A stretch of DNA of 44,438 nucleotides from Symbiodinium natans. Taxonomy: Eukaryota > Sar > Dinophyceae > Suessiales > Symbiodiniaceae. The stretch is taken from contig CAJNDS010000589.1 of NCBI GenBank assembly GCA_905221605.1, positions 64,001 through 108,438 of the forward strand. Direction: 5' to 3'. The notes beneath the pieces were generated by a model. The model saw only the letters and a program-made list of their open reading frames with translations, ran no database searches and had not been told where the DNA came from. Made by a program: the position numbers and the translations under genes. The first letter of the stretch is position 1, and each line of letters begins with the position of its first letter. Below are positions 10,825-20,150 of this stretch, piece by piece.

Positions 10825-11439
10825 ATGATCTTTTATGCTAGGAACCCAGGCAGGGGCACAGAGTACAGTATACACATACCGCTATACTGCACCCAAAAGC
10901 GCACCTCCCAACGAGAGGTTGCCAAAGGGTTCGCAGAAATCCTCGCAAGATACTGGTATCACAAATTCAAGCGGGCTTACAGATCCTGCACTCCCAGAAC
11001 CTGGACCCCAAGCCCTCTCGAGTGTGACCATCGTCTTCCGGGGCAAGCGCATGAGAGATGCACAGACCTGCTGACAGTGAAGCCTCAACTGCCATGTCTG
11101 AGCTGTGAGCGAGGCTGCCAAGAGCTCAGAAGCCTCAAGTGTCAAGGCATATTTAGTTTAGGGCTTATGGGCGCAGCAAACGGGCATAGGGTTTCCACAT
11201 GTTTCCACGAACGTTATGAAACCCTGATCTTTCGCAGGCCATCCGAGACCCCGGGCTCATGGCAGGGGCCGAGGACCGGATCCAGTAGACTTGGGGAGTT
11301 CGGCCTTTATTTGATTTGGGTATTTTGGGTATGTTCGACGCAGCCATGGCTTAGCTGGGGTCAAGGTGTTTGGAGTTCCGCTCTGGCTTCAGGCTTCGTG
11401 GTGCAAAAGTACAAATTGGGTTTTCGAAGCTGGGTGTGA
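10825..11439 (+). CDS. Hypothetical 204-aa ORF, weak
   Basis: This is one of the longest frames outside the main genes. It has a real ATG and ends in TGA. The N-terminal third (MEMIFYARNPGRGTEYSI, then REVAKGFAEILARYWYHKF) looks protein-like; the rest is Cys/Arg/Pro/Ser/Trp-rich and less convincing. No domain, signal peptide or splice border is recognised. It could contain an exon in its first 60 codons or be chance. Confidence 0.2.
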   Translation: MIFYARNPGRGTEYSIHIPLYCTQKRTSQREVAKGFAEILARYWYHKFKRAYRSCTPRTWTPSPLECDHRLPGQAHERCTDLLTVKPQLPCLSCERGCQELRSLKCQGIFSLGLMGAANGHRVSTCFHERYETLIFRRPSETPGSWQGPRTGSSRLGEFGLYLIWVFWVCSTQPWLSWGQGVWSSALASGFVVQKYKLGFRSWV

Positions 11440-11847
11440 AGGGGCTTTGTGGGGTCGGTTTCGCCAGAGGTGTTCGTAATGTAGTCTGCCTCGCCAGGCT
11501 TGCCCGGTTTGCCGGCAAAGTGGACCAGGGTGAATGAGATTTCGTGTTGGGACGAATCGGATGGTATGAAGGCGGAGTAGGCGAGTGCAAGAAGACCAAC
11601 TTCTTGTCGGCACACGTGCTCCCTTCGTGCCTCTTCTAAATTGCCTGCGCCGAGCAGAGTATAGCAGCCTGTGCCCGGTTGAGCTTGAATTCACCGGCAG
11701 GACCCGGTACTGCTCTCACTGGGCTGGGCACTGGGCAAGATGAAGGGCTCATGAGTCATGACTATTGTGTTTGTTTTTGAGAGCGTGAGGGAGCTCCATC
11801 CTGCTTCCATGTGCAAATAGCATCGTTGATTAACCGAAGTTCAGCAG
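11440..11847. other. Gene-free stretch before the 11848 candidate gene
   Basis: Only minus-strand frames lacking a convincing start or motif are present. No repeat longer than a few bases was noticed. Confidence 0.45.
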
Positions 11848-12006
11848 ATGCTTATCGAGGTGGCGGAGTTTACGGCCAGCGCATGCCCCACACCTTCGGC
11901 GGCCGGTTCAGCTGGGCTGGCCAGCGCTACGTCGAGCGGAGTGTCCGTGCCGACCTCAGCCTTGCAGAAGTCAAGTGTTAACACGAAGAGCCTGCTGCTG
12001 ACGGAG
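11848..12006 (+). CDS. First exon candidate of a multi-exon gene, unknown
   Basis: From an ATG at 11848 the frame reads MLIEVAEFTASACPTPSAAG, a Ser/Ala/Thr-rich linker, and QKSSVNTKSLLLTE. It ends after 53 complete codons at GTATGT (12007), a good donor, in phase 0. Alternatively an internal exon could start at the CAG just before the ATG. The next exon candidate (12387) also begins in phase 0. The low-complexity Ser/Ala part suggests a disordered linker. No family is recognised. Confidence 0.38.
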
Positions 12007-12386
12007 GTATGTCAAAGCTGACGGATGTGATGGTGAGCGGGAACGAGGGCGTCGGCAGCTTAATTCTTGTGATGGTGGCAGCTGTCGATTGTGTTGATGC
12101 TTTCGTCACCTCAGGAGGCTTAAAGGTTGCATCAACATTGAATGGCATGAGGTGCCATGGCTTCAAGGCAGATGCCAAGACAACAGACTCACCATGAGCG
12201 CATGCTTCGGCAACTTTCCAAAGCCGCTGCACCGAGTAATCTGTGACCACAGGCGCCCGCCTCTTTGAAAGGCATCCGAAGCATGCAGAAATTTGAGCCG
12301 CAGTTGGTTCTCCCAGCGGTGCACGAATGAACTGAAAACTGAATACTTCCGTGCTGCTGATGAAAGCATCCCCCCGCCGCTTTCAG
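12007..12386 (+). other. Predicted phase-0 intron
   Basis: Borders are GTATGT at the left and a pyrimidine-rich CCGCTTTCAG at the right (380 bp). Both flanking frames are in phase 0. Antisense frames inside have no motif. Confidence 0.35.
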
Positions 12387-12647
12387 ATTTTGCAGCGAAG
12401 CACAGCGGAGTTGCTTCAATCAGCGCTACCAGAAATGGGACATCCATCACTGACCAAGCAAGGGCCTGCGCATTGCTTTGCGGCTTTCCTGGCTATTGAA
12501 ATCATGGATGCTGGCGATATAAACAATCAAGTGCCAGACATGCCAGACGGTACGGATTCCCAGATGCTCAAGTATTTGCATGGTCGGCTTGCTGCAAGCT
12601 CATCGCTAGCTCATCCGACTGCATGCGATCATTCCCAACACGAGTGA
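12387..12647 (+). CDS. Second exon candidate of the 11848 gene, unknown
   Basis: After TTTCAG the frame reads ILQRSTAELLQSALPEMG, then GPAHCFAAFLAIEIMDAGD and GTDSQMLKYLHGRLAASS. It ends at TGA 12645-12647. The composition is clearly protein-like: a helix, a short hydrophobic segment and an acidic loop. A consensus donor GTGAGT at 12644 overlaps the stop, so the exon may end at 12643 in phase 2 and continue downstream instead of terminating. Joined to 11848-12006 it would give 139 residues. No family is recognised. Confidence 0.42.
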   Translation: MLQRSTAELLQSALPEMGHPSLTKQGPAHCFAAFLAIEIMDAGDINNQVPDMPDGTDSQMLKYLHGRLAASSSLAHPTACDHSQHE

Positions 12648-12957
12648 GTCACTAGCTGGGGAAGCCTCTGGATCGGAACTGCATGAATCTGGCAGGTTGC
12701 GTGGCGCAGGCGAAAAGTAGTACAACTGCATCTCTCCAACACATAGTTAACTGACACTTCCGGGGCTCTGGTGGGGCTCTGCGAAGTTTTGAAGAAGGCT
12801 TCCTTCGTCTGCTATGGCGGAGCACACGGGCAAAATGGCTGCACTGACCTTACTTATCCACGTATACTTCCCAACTCCTGCATGAGCTTCGTCATTGGCG
12901 ACTACGTCACTGCGTGGTCGCCATGCAGCTCGAGAGCACAGGAAACACACACCAGGG

Positions 12958-13143
12958 ATGGCTCCAGGAGGGCTCAGACATTTTCAGGCATCCCAGCCCG
13001 TGTCACCGCCAAAGTTTCCAAGTTTTGACAAATATTTCAGCACATGGGCGAAAGTCGGTTCATCTTTTCGTCTAGTTTCGTCCACCTCGGCATCTTTTGC
13101 CAGGGTCAAAGGCTTAAAGGAGCCACTGCTGACTGCCGACTGA
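12958..13143 (+). CDS. Short ORF between exon candidates, unknown
   Basis: An ATG-initiated stretch reads MAPGGLRHFQASQPVSPPKF then PSFDKYFSTWAKVGSSFRL and ends with TGA. It has protein-like aromatic and basic content but no motif. It lies between the 12387 and 13160 exon candidates and may be part of the same gene or an intron passage. Confidence 0.2.
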   Translation: MAPGGLRHFQASQPVSPPKFPSFDKYFSTWAKVGSSFRLVSSTSASFARVKGLKEPLLTAD

Positions 13144-13159
13144 CTTGAGATGACTTCAG

Positions 13160-13252
13160 GTCATCACCAAGGGTTGCCAGATCCTTGTACCATACTACGA
13201 CAAGCAAGTGCCATGGCATGAGTTGCCGCCTCAGAGGCTGTGGTTTGCATAA
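13160..13252 (+). CDS. Probable terminal exon, unknown protein
   Basis: Directly after ACTTCAG (AG at 13158-13159) the frame reads VITKGCQILVPYYDKQVPWH then ELPPQRLWFA and TAA, 30 residues with strongly protein-like composition. It may be the last exon of the gene whose earlier exons lie at 11848 and 12387. The phase of a donor at 12644 does not fit directly, so another small exon would be needed. Seen: acceptor and frame. Inferred: the connection. Confidence 0.33.
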   Translation, partial: VITKGCQILVPYYDKQVPWHELPPQRLWFA

Positions 13253-14339
13253 GCCCACCCTGAATCCTTAATCCGATATTTTCCATAAATCTCACACCAA
13301 CAGTTCATCTACCATAGCGCCCCCTCATTCTACAACGAACTGCAACTTCTACGCGCACTTGTTCTATGTTGTTCTGACGTCTCTCTAAAATGTCGTTCTG
13401 CCCCACCCAAGTTGTGTAAGTCTCATTGATTGAGGTGAGGGTTTGCGGCTTGGATGGGACACTGACCTTACTAAGTTGCTTCCATGTAAAGTTGTCGATC
13501 CTTTGCGCAATGTGGACCCCACGGCGCAAGCTAGCTAGGCGGCCAGCTTCTTGCAGAGACTTTGTGTGGACATTTGTGCACTTTCGAGTATCGCCTGCAT
13601 GCGCCTACTTTGTCCGAGCATGATTGAATCCGAAGTCCAGGAATCTCCCGAGCCCAGCCATTCCGGCAGAGCCTGTGCGGTGGCTGCCCGTGGCGTCACT
13701 GTGCTGAGCTGGATTGGGGCTGACTTGGGTTCGGGGATCCCACTCCCTGAGCCGCTTCCGGCATGCTAGGCTGTGGCTGCTGGTCATGTTCCCCGCGAAT
13801 TTCTTCAGTTTCCTAGTGGATGAGTTGGCTCGCCTGGCCGTGTGGCTTACGGCAAGGGGCTTGTTGTTCAGCACCTCTCCATAGGCTGGAAGCCTTGAAA
13901 GCTTAAGGTCAGCCGACAGAGGATACCCTTGCTCGCCCTGGACTCGCTGGGCTCGCACAACTTAAACCCGAACCCTCCAACAACCTCGGCCTTAGGTGCC
14001 TGCAGATCGCGGTCAGCTCAAGCCCTTCATGTACGACTGGCTAGCACTGCTCGGAGGCAGATGCTTCCCACCTGTCAGCGAATCCCTTTCGCAAGAACGC
14101 CCTTAAGCCCACCGCTTCCCTGTCCTGACAGCGCGCCTTGTCAGGTTTTGATCTCATACCCTACGATGCCGTTTCCTCAGTGGCCTAGCCAAGTCCTTGG
14201 TCTCATTTGTGATGTGTGTCCATGTTTGTCCAGGAAGCGGTTCATTTTTGGGCTTGACACGGTATTTTTCTGGACAAGTTAAGTCCATGAAGAGGAACCG
14301 CTAGCCTCCTCGGCACCTTCCAGTAGCTGCGACACGGCC
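13253..14339. other. Gene-free stretch, upstream region of the 1295-aa gene
   Basis: No convincing frame is present. A TTTT-containing word (TATTTTTCTGG, about 14262) lies about 75 bp before the ATG at 14340. Dinoflagellate promoters are reported to lack TATA boxes and sometimes carry TTTT motifs, but the match here is only suggestive. Confidence 0.4.
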
Positions 14340-17300
14340 ATGGGAGCAGCCACCTTCGTTTGCCACCTTGGCCTGCCATGCATTTTGTTGGCGCTTGCAG
14401 ACCAGCGACTCACGCGCTTCGACCTGCGAGATGGTGAGTTTTTTCAGACAGTCGGCTTGACACCTGGCGCAGGTGGTGAGGTGATCACCTCCCATTCGGA
14501 GTTGGTGGACTTTCCATACGCTACTAGCATGGCGAACCTAGGCACCAAACTCTTGTACAATGCGCCCCTCGGTGAAATCTTCAACTCTTCAGAGGCCAAT
14601 GGCACTGTCATGGCCATGTGTTTCCTGCGCAGTGGTGCATGGGCCGTCCTGCGATGGTCCCAGAAGAAGCAGTCCTACATCGTGTCTGTCTTTCGGATGG
14701 TGCCCCTAAACCACGATGACTTAAGTTCGAGTGAGGACCTCGCTCTGGAGGTACCCCTTCCACGCGACTTTGCGACCGAGTTGATGGATGCTGAGCTTCT
14801 AGAGCTGGATGCGGCTCTTACCCTTCGAAGTCAGCATTATCAATGGATCTTATTCTGGGAACTGGGGTCTCTGGAGCTCGGAGCTCGCCCCTTTGCGAAT
14901 CTTTCTGCTGCAGAGGGCCGCATGTTTTTTGGAAGCAGTACTCCTTACGCAGGGGGCCTGCTGGTCCGCGAATGCCCTCGAGACCTGCGGGGCCTGTGTA
15001 GGCACCTGCTGATCAGTGTCTCCATGACAGGGATGGGCCCAGTCGTTTCAAGCCATGCTGTATTCAATGCTATGGAAATGCCAGCGGGCCAGACCATCCT
15101 CACCGTGCAAGTACCTTTCGGCTTAGCTGCTCTTGAATTCAGCTCCGACACATCATCTCTGAGGCTTTCTTGGTTCAATCACTCTGCCGTCCTGGACGGC
15201 GGCATGGCATTCTTCCACCACGAAATAGCCAATAGCTGCCGCAACGACACATGGGTCGGCCCCACTATGGCCTCTATGGTTTACGTGAGTACTGGGACAG
15301 TGGTGGTGTACGCTTGTGCAAACATGTACTTGCTGCCCGTGGAAAGCCCCCATGCAGGGTGGGCACTCGAGACCACATGTGACGAGACCATCGCACAGCT
15401 GCTGGATTTGGATGACCTTCTTGCTTTGTCATGCCATGCTAAGAAAGGTATCTTGATGCAAGTGCTGTTCTACAGGGCCAGCGCGAACTTCTCCTTGGTC
15501 GGAACGCCACTGCGATTCAAGCCAGACCCTGATGCCAGAGGAGTAGTTAGCCAACATCGTCTGTTTCCGTGGGGGTACCAGGGCCTGTGCTTGCAGTACG
15601 GCATGGACACACACTTCTTCAACTTCTCAAGTGCTTTGAAAGGTACGACAGCCTGGGACGTAGTCGGCCGAGAGCTCGGGATTTTTGGGGAGCCCATGGC
15701 TGCAGGAAGCGGCTTCGTTGTTGAGAACTTCAGCTTGGCAACGAGCTTCCTTTCTTTCTGGATGGACTCCGCGCAGCACGGGTGGCAGGAAGTAACCGAC
15801 ATTGGTTCCTCTGACAGCGTAGTTGTGGATGAGAACACACTGGCTGGAATCTTAAATGGTTCCTGGATGAGCTTCTGGAACCTTTCGAATCTTTCCAGAT
15901 CACTGCAAACATCTCATTCAAGCTGGCTGAAGCCCTTCTGCCAGCTGCCGCTGCCCACAAACTACACCCTGCTGGGTGGCACTGCGCAGGGTGCTTTGAT
16001 CCTGACGACGTTGCCTCAGGTCGACCATGCGGCCAAGCTGATTCTGCTGTCTGCTAGCGCCATCCGTGCTTGCAACGATTCACACTACTTCGAGCTGCAC
16101 GCTCCATTGGATGCTGTTTGGCTGGTTGTGAGTTGCTGCGACGGAGGTCTGGCAGCCTTTGATTCACATTCTTCGGCAGCGTACTTGTTCAACGCATCTG
16201 CTGTGGAGAAGGGAGGGAAGTCATTCGCCCAGTTTCGTACCCCGGGCGACGTCGTGTTCATTCGTCCCTTGGCAAGCGGAGGCTTGATCCTGGTTACGTC
16301 TGTGGGGGACTTCTATGTGTACGAGCGTGTTCTTGATGGAGGTGTTTTAGAACCCTCTTTCCACTTCTACCTGCATGGCTGTGGGTATGAGTCTGTCCTC
16401 ACCTGGGTGGAGGACCCTACTGCCAGCCGCCTGCCTGACTTTTTGCTTTGTGGCTCCAGGGTCTTCAGGCCTGTGCTCTGCTCAGACATGACGTATGGGA
16501 AGCGGGGCAACTGCTTTACGTGCCCCACTGGGCTGTTGTCCTTGCAGGGCTCAGCACTCTGTGATTTCCGCTCAGGTCCGTACGTGGGTTTAATCACCGT
16601 GCTGGCAACCATCATTTGTGCGATACCTCTGCTATGTGGGAAAATGCTTGCATCCCATCTGCAGTTACAAGCTCGGGATGTAAACTCCAAGTGGCCCGTA
16701 GGTTTGGCCGGCCTTTTCGTGCTGTGCCCTGTCGTCACTATGACTACAATGGATGGGCATGGACCGGCGTGGACTTCGGCTGTCATTGTTGCCACTGGGA
16801 TGCTTGCACTGGCTACCGAGCTCTGGACCCAGCGTTCTAGCCCCAAAGATGCTGGGTTGCCGGTCACATCGGGGCTGCTGTTGGTGCTTGTGGGCCTGGC
16901 TATGGCCACTGGTATCCTCCTCCTTCTAGAAAGCTGGTCCGGTGCGGCACATGCTGAGCATGTTGCTTGGACTCCATTTGGGCATAGCTCTGGCGAGAGC
17001 CGCTTCTACTGCATCGTGCTCTTGGTCAGTCATGGCGCTACCTTGTTTTGTGCAACCGTGGCCGTGCACACAAATTTCAGGAGCCCATGCTGTGAAAGGG
17101 AGGGAGGGCGGCTCTTCGAAGGAGCCGCAGCGAGGTCAAGCCACGGCCTGTGCCCACGCTGTTTTTCATGCTTAGAAGGAAGCTGCCAGCGAGCCATCGC
17201 CTGTGCACGTCATCAATGCAGCACTTGTGTGGCGATCTTCGGCTGTGTCAGAATGTGGCTGGACAGCTGGCGGGGTCGCCACTGGATCGGCATTGCGAAT

Positions 17301-18227
17301 GCCACGCTCTCATTTCTGGTGTGCTCCAAGCAGCTTCTTCAAGAATCGCCAAGTCCACGCAATAGCCTGCTCGTGGTGGTGGTCGGGTTTGCGTTGCTTT
17401 GCATCTCCAATGGCTTCCTTGCCATCATGTCGGAGACGTCGGAGACATCAGGGTGGCCGAGGTTGGACCGACACTTCCGCTGGGGTATTCTCTGGAAGGT
17501 TTGCATGCTTGTGAGCAAAGCCGTCCTGTTGGCTGTGCCCATCACAAATGCAACCGTGCCTATGGACTCCATGCTGAGCTGCGGCCCTGATGCCCTGTGC
17601 TCTACATCGTGCATACATGGAGGGGGACACTGTGCGCAGTACGGTCGGGAGTGTAAGTGCGTCAAAGGTGAGGTGAACGCAGCTATCCAGATCCTGACGG
17701 CCATCACAAGCTTCGTCCTCTGTAGTCGGACATTTTTGGGCTTGGTGGCTTTTGGAAGGGCCTGGATTGCTCCCAGAAGGCGCACGCGGGGATCCACAGC
17801 ACTTTGTGGCGCGGCTGGGCTGAATCTCTGCAGCTTCCTTCTCGCAACCTTGTCCCCGTCCTTGTCTGCATATTGCCACCTCCGCGATGTTGCAACCGTG
17901 TTCTTGTCGGCGCTTCCCCTGGTGCCCCTCATGCTGCTGGCCAACGAAGCTAAGTGGATAGTTGAAACCTACAAGGACAACGACAGCCCCGCTTTGATCT
18001 GGTCCACCTCAGGTCTGCGTGTGTTGAGTGTGTTGACCGTGCTGGCAGCACTCTGGTCAGCTAGCTTCTTGTGGCACAAGCCTACAGACGAGCTTGGCAC
18101 ATGTTGCCGCATAGGGCACAAGGGCCTCATAGCTGTCTGCCTCTTCTCCATGCTCTCCTCTGCCACCTGCAGCTTCCTTCGCTCAGCGACGCGGGGGCCG
18201 CAGGCCGACGATGGCCGGTCCATTTGA
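14340..18227 (+). CDS. Large receptor-like multi-pass membrane protein, intronless ORF
   Basis: A 1295-codon frame with true ATG and TGA. Residues 1-20 form a signal peptide with a likely cut after LALA. Residues about 21-720 are a beta-rich ectodomain with many NxS/T sequons (over twelve) and short repeated strands, possibly a propeller. Residues about 718-742 carry a Cys motif (GNCFTCPTGLLSLQGSALC) resembling GCC2/GCC3 or ephrin-receptor-like modules. From about 745 to 1285 there are roughly 12-13 hydrophobic helices. Between two of them, at about 1081-1105, lies an EGF-like cluster (CSTSCIHGGGHCAQYGRECKC). The role is unknown: a surface receptor, sensor or transporter-like protein at the plasma membrane or an endomembrane is inferred. 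The absence of introns over 3.9 kb could indicate a retrocopy, but no relict leader was seen. No operon-like neighbours exist. Confidence 0.85.
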   Translation: MGAATFVCHLGLPCILLALADQRLTRFDLRDGEFFQTVGLTPGAGGEVITSHSELVDFPYATSMANLGTKLLYNAPLGEIFNSSEANGTVMAMCFLRSGAWAVLRWSQKKQSYIVSVFRMVPLNHDDLSSSEDLALEVPLPRDFATELMDAELLELDAALTLRSQHYQWILFWELGSLELGARPFANLSAAEGRMFFGSSTPYAGGLLVRECPRDLRGLCRHLLISVSMTGMGPVVSSHAVFNAMEMPAGQTILTVQVPFGLAALEFSSDTSSLRLSWFNHSAVLDGGMAFFHHEIANSCRNDTWVGPTMASMVYVSTGTVVVYACANMYLLPVESPHAGWALETTCDETIAQLLDLDDLLALSCHAKKGILMQVLFYRASANFSLVGTPLRFKPDPDARGVVSQHRLFPWGYQGLCLQYGMDTHFFNFSSALKGTTAWDVVGRELGIFGEPMAAGSGFVVENFSLATSFLSFWMDSAQHGWQEVTDIGSSDSVVVDENTLAGILNGSWMSFWNLSNLSRSLQTSHSSWLKPFCQLPLPTNYTLLGGTAQGALILTTLPQVDHAAKLILLSASAIRACNDSHYFELHAPLDAVWLVVSCCDGGLAAFDSHSSAAYLFNASAVEKGGKSFAQFRTPGDVVFIRPLASGGLILVTSVGDFYVYERVLDGGVLEPSFHFYLHGCGYESVLTWVEDPTASRLPDFLLCGSRVFRPVLCSDMTYGKRGNCFTCPTGLLSLQGSALCDFRSGPYVGLITVLATIICAIPLLCGKMLASHLQLQARDVNSKWPVGLAGLFVLCPVVTMTTMDGHGPAWTSAVIVATGMLALATELWTQRSSPKDAGLPVTSGLLLVLVGLAMATGILLLLESWSGAAHAEHVAWTPFGHSSGESRFYCIVLLVSHGATLFCATVAVHTNFRSPCCEREGGRLFEGAAARSSHGLCPRCFSCLEGSCQRAIACARHQCSTCVAIFGCVRMWLDSWRGRHWIGIANATLSFLVCSKQLLQESPSPRNSLLVVVVGFALLCISNGFLAIMSETSETSGWPRLDRHFRWGILWKVCMLVSKAVLLAVPITNATVPMDSMLSCGPDALCSTSCIHGGGHCAQYGRECKCVKGEVNAAIQILTAITSFVLCSRTFLGLVAFGRAWIAPRRRTRGSTALCGAAGLNLCSFLLATLSPSLSAYCHLRDVATVFLSALPLVPLMLLANEAKWIVETYKDNDSPALIWSTSGLRVLSVLTVLAALWSASFLWHKPTDELGTCCRIGHKGLIAVCLFSMLSSATCSFLRSATRGPQADDGRSI

Positions 18228-19250
18228 GTGTGAGAAAATGATCCAAGCCAAGGAAGCGGCCCACGGGCAAACAAACAAGCGCAGGGTGAGGAAGACATAG
18301 ATGCCCTAGAGCTTTCTAGATGGGGCGGGGGGTCGGATTCAGAAAACAGACTTGTCTAAACGACCACAACGGGGACCCAACCCGATTGCAGGTCGCTTAA
18401 GTACTGACGCAGCTTTCTGTGTTGTGGGTTTAGAAAGAGTTGGATGGAGAGCCTTGCCTGTTGCGTGCGAACATGAGACTCGAAACCCGTTGATTTTTTG
18501 ACAGCCGTCACAAACTCTGCACCCTGAATACAAAAATAGAGGGAAAGTGAAGTGAAACCGTAGAGCGCAAGACAGAGAAGAATCTAGCGCTGAGGGTTGA
18601 AGACATCCTCTGAAGTCTAAACTTTAAGCCAGAAAAGCATCTTGCTCTTACAAGCCCGGGGTTACGGGTTAGCTTCTGGTGTGGGCCAACAGTCGTCCTT
18701 CGATACCTGCCTGGTCTACAAAGGCAGGGTCTCTCCGCTCCTAAACCTTAAACCCTTTTCTGTTGGTGACGCCAAACATGTGTCGCCAGGGCTTTCAAGG
18801 GCTTCAGGGCTGAAATGTTAATTGGGGCCATGGTGAGCCCTAAACTCGAAGCGCTAGCTTAACCCCAAATCCTAAATCCTAAAACCAAAACCAGAAACCC
18901 TCTCATTCATGTGTACATATATATATGTATATATGTACATATGTACATATGTACATATACATACATATATATGAACCCTGGAATAGTCCCTGCGGAGTGG
19001 CCAAGAGTGGCCAGCTAGGCGTGTGACAAAAATAAATTTGCTGTGCATCCCTGCACTGTGGTGTGAGGCTGCTACTGTAGGCATGGGACAAAATATGACT
19101 CTGAACTTTATCGGGCTTTATCGCGAGGGGGGCTTTGGGGTCCAGGGGGCGTGCAGTGCAGTCGCTGCGGCTGCGACTACTACAGTCAGTATCCCCTGGC
19201 AATGTCATCACAGACATCCCTGCAGTCCGGTCCGCCCAACTTTTAAGCCA
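18228..19250. other. Gene-free stretch downstream of the 1295-aa gene
   Basis: It holds probable 3' UTR, several degenerate CCCTAAA-like words (about 18738-18756 and 18862-18900) and the AT-rich palindromic tract listed separately. No convincing frame was found. Confidence 0.5.
18911..18973. repeat. AT-rich near-palindromic tract
   Basis: About 60 bp built from ATAT and GTACATAT words, including the perfect palindrome GTACATATGTAC. The two halves are largely self-complementary, so the tract could extrude as a cruciform. Confidence 0.85.
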
Positions 19251-19414
19251 TTGATGCTTTGACCCCCAATTGTCCGTCAAAAGCTTCCACCCATATGAAT
19301 ATGAGCACCAGGTGAGGCCTCATTTCATGGGCGCCGCACGCGTAGCGGAGCCCCGTTTCTTTGTGCGCCAGCGTCGACCTCAACCTCGTACGGCATGTTG
19401 ACATTGTAGGGTTT

Positions 19415-19441
19415 GGGGGGGGGGGGGGGGGGGGGGGGGGG
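19415..19441. repeat. G27 homopolymer
   Basis: Twenty-seven consecutive G. Such runs can form G-quadruplexes and are error-prone in sequencing and assembly, so the exact length is doubtful. Confidence 0.9.
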
Positions 19442-19508
19442 TGCTGCCAAGCCAAGGGAGGGAGCAGCGGCAGAAACCGTTTTCTAAGTTGGTGGCTGCT
19501 TGTCACGA

Positions 19509-19537
19509 GAGATAAGAGACAGAGAGACAGGCAGAGC

Positions 19538-19571
<34 letters not shown>

Positions 19572-19616
19572 CAGAGAGCGAGACACTGGAGAGAGAAAGA
19601 GAGAGAGAGTGTGTTG
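19509..19616. repeat. GA-rich microsatellite
   Basis: Imperfect (GA)n with CAGA and GCGA interruptions. It is purine-rich on the + strand, and frames across it are repeat artefacts. Confidence 0.9.
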
Positions 19617-19820
19617 TGATTAGTGTAAGGAAGGAAGTGTGGTGATTAAGGGGTTTTTGAGTTTCAGATGGAGATGTGGTGTATTGATGAGGGTGTGGGA
19701 GCTCGGGAGGTTCACGCGATGGACGAAACATGTCGCGAACATTTCCGGCCAACAGGGCCGGGAAAACAGCAAGGCAAAGTAGCGAGCTGGTCCAACCGAC
19801 ACCACAGTCCATCGTTGCAA

Positions 19821-19886
19821 TTTCACACACGAACCTGACACACCTCGGGAGCGCCCTGGTGCGCGGGGGCGCTCCCTCTATGCCCA
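19821..19886 (+). repeat. Copy A of a short dispersed module ending in (GAA)n
   Basis: Contains TTTCACACACGAACCTGACA (19821-19840), a GC-rich centre with GCGCGGGGGCGCTCCCTC, and TATGCCCAG leading directly into a GAA array. The same order occurs at 33617-33680 (17 of 20 bases identical in the first block). A conserved body followed by a simple-repeat tail is the layout of a SINE-type retroposon 3' end, but no polymerase III promoter or target-site duplication was established. Confidence 0.55.
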
Positions 19887-20012
19887 GAAGAAGAAGAAGA
19901 AGAAGAAGAAGAAGAAGAAGAAGAAGAAGAAGAAGAAGAACAAGAACAAGAACAAGAACAAGAACAAGAAGAAGAAGAAGAAGAAGAAGGAGAGAGAGAG
20001 AGAGGGAGGGAG
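19886..20012 (+). repeat. (GAA)n / (CAAGAA)n / (GA)n purine tract
   Basis: A GAA array, then about four CAAGAA units (from about 19941), GAA again, and (GA)n plus GGGA. The + strand is almost purely purine apart from the C interruptions. Long poly-Arg and poly-Phe frames here are artefacts. Confidence 0.95.
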
Positions 20013-20028
20013 GCGCCCTTCGGGGCGG
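20013..20028 (+). repeat. UUCG-loop hairpin in GAA-associated module
   Basis: CGCCC (20014-20018), loop TTCG, GGGCG (20023-20027): a perfect 5-bp stem closed by a UUCG tetraloop, followed by GCTCCCC. A near copy with loop TTG lies at 21405-21417. Both sit directly after GAA/GA tracts. Confidence 0.6.
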
Positions 20029-20052
20029 CTCCCCTCTGGGGGGCCTAGCGTG

Positions 20053-20150
20053 TGGAGAGAGAGAGAGAGAGAGCGGGAGGGAGAAAGAGGGTGGGAGGGA
20101 GGGAGGGAGAGAGAGGGAAGGGAATGCAAGGAGGGGAAGGAGGGCACACT
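20053..20150. repeat. GA/GGGA purine-rich tract
   Basis: Imperfect (GA)n and GGGAGGGA repeats, continuing the purine-rich character of the neighbouring arrays. No coding value is supported. Confidence 0.85.

Noticed and set aside
16367-17944. Antisense frames of 180-200 codons inside the 1295-aa gene
   Set aside because: Shadow frames of a well-supported coding sequence.
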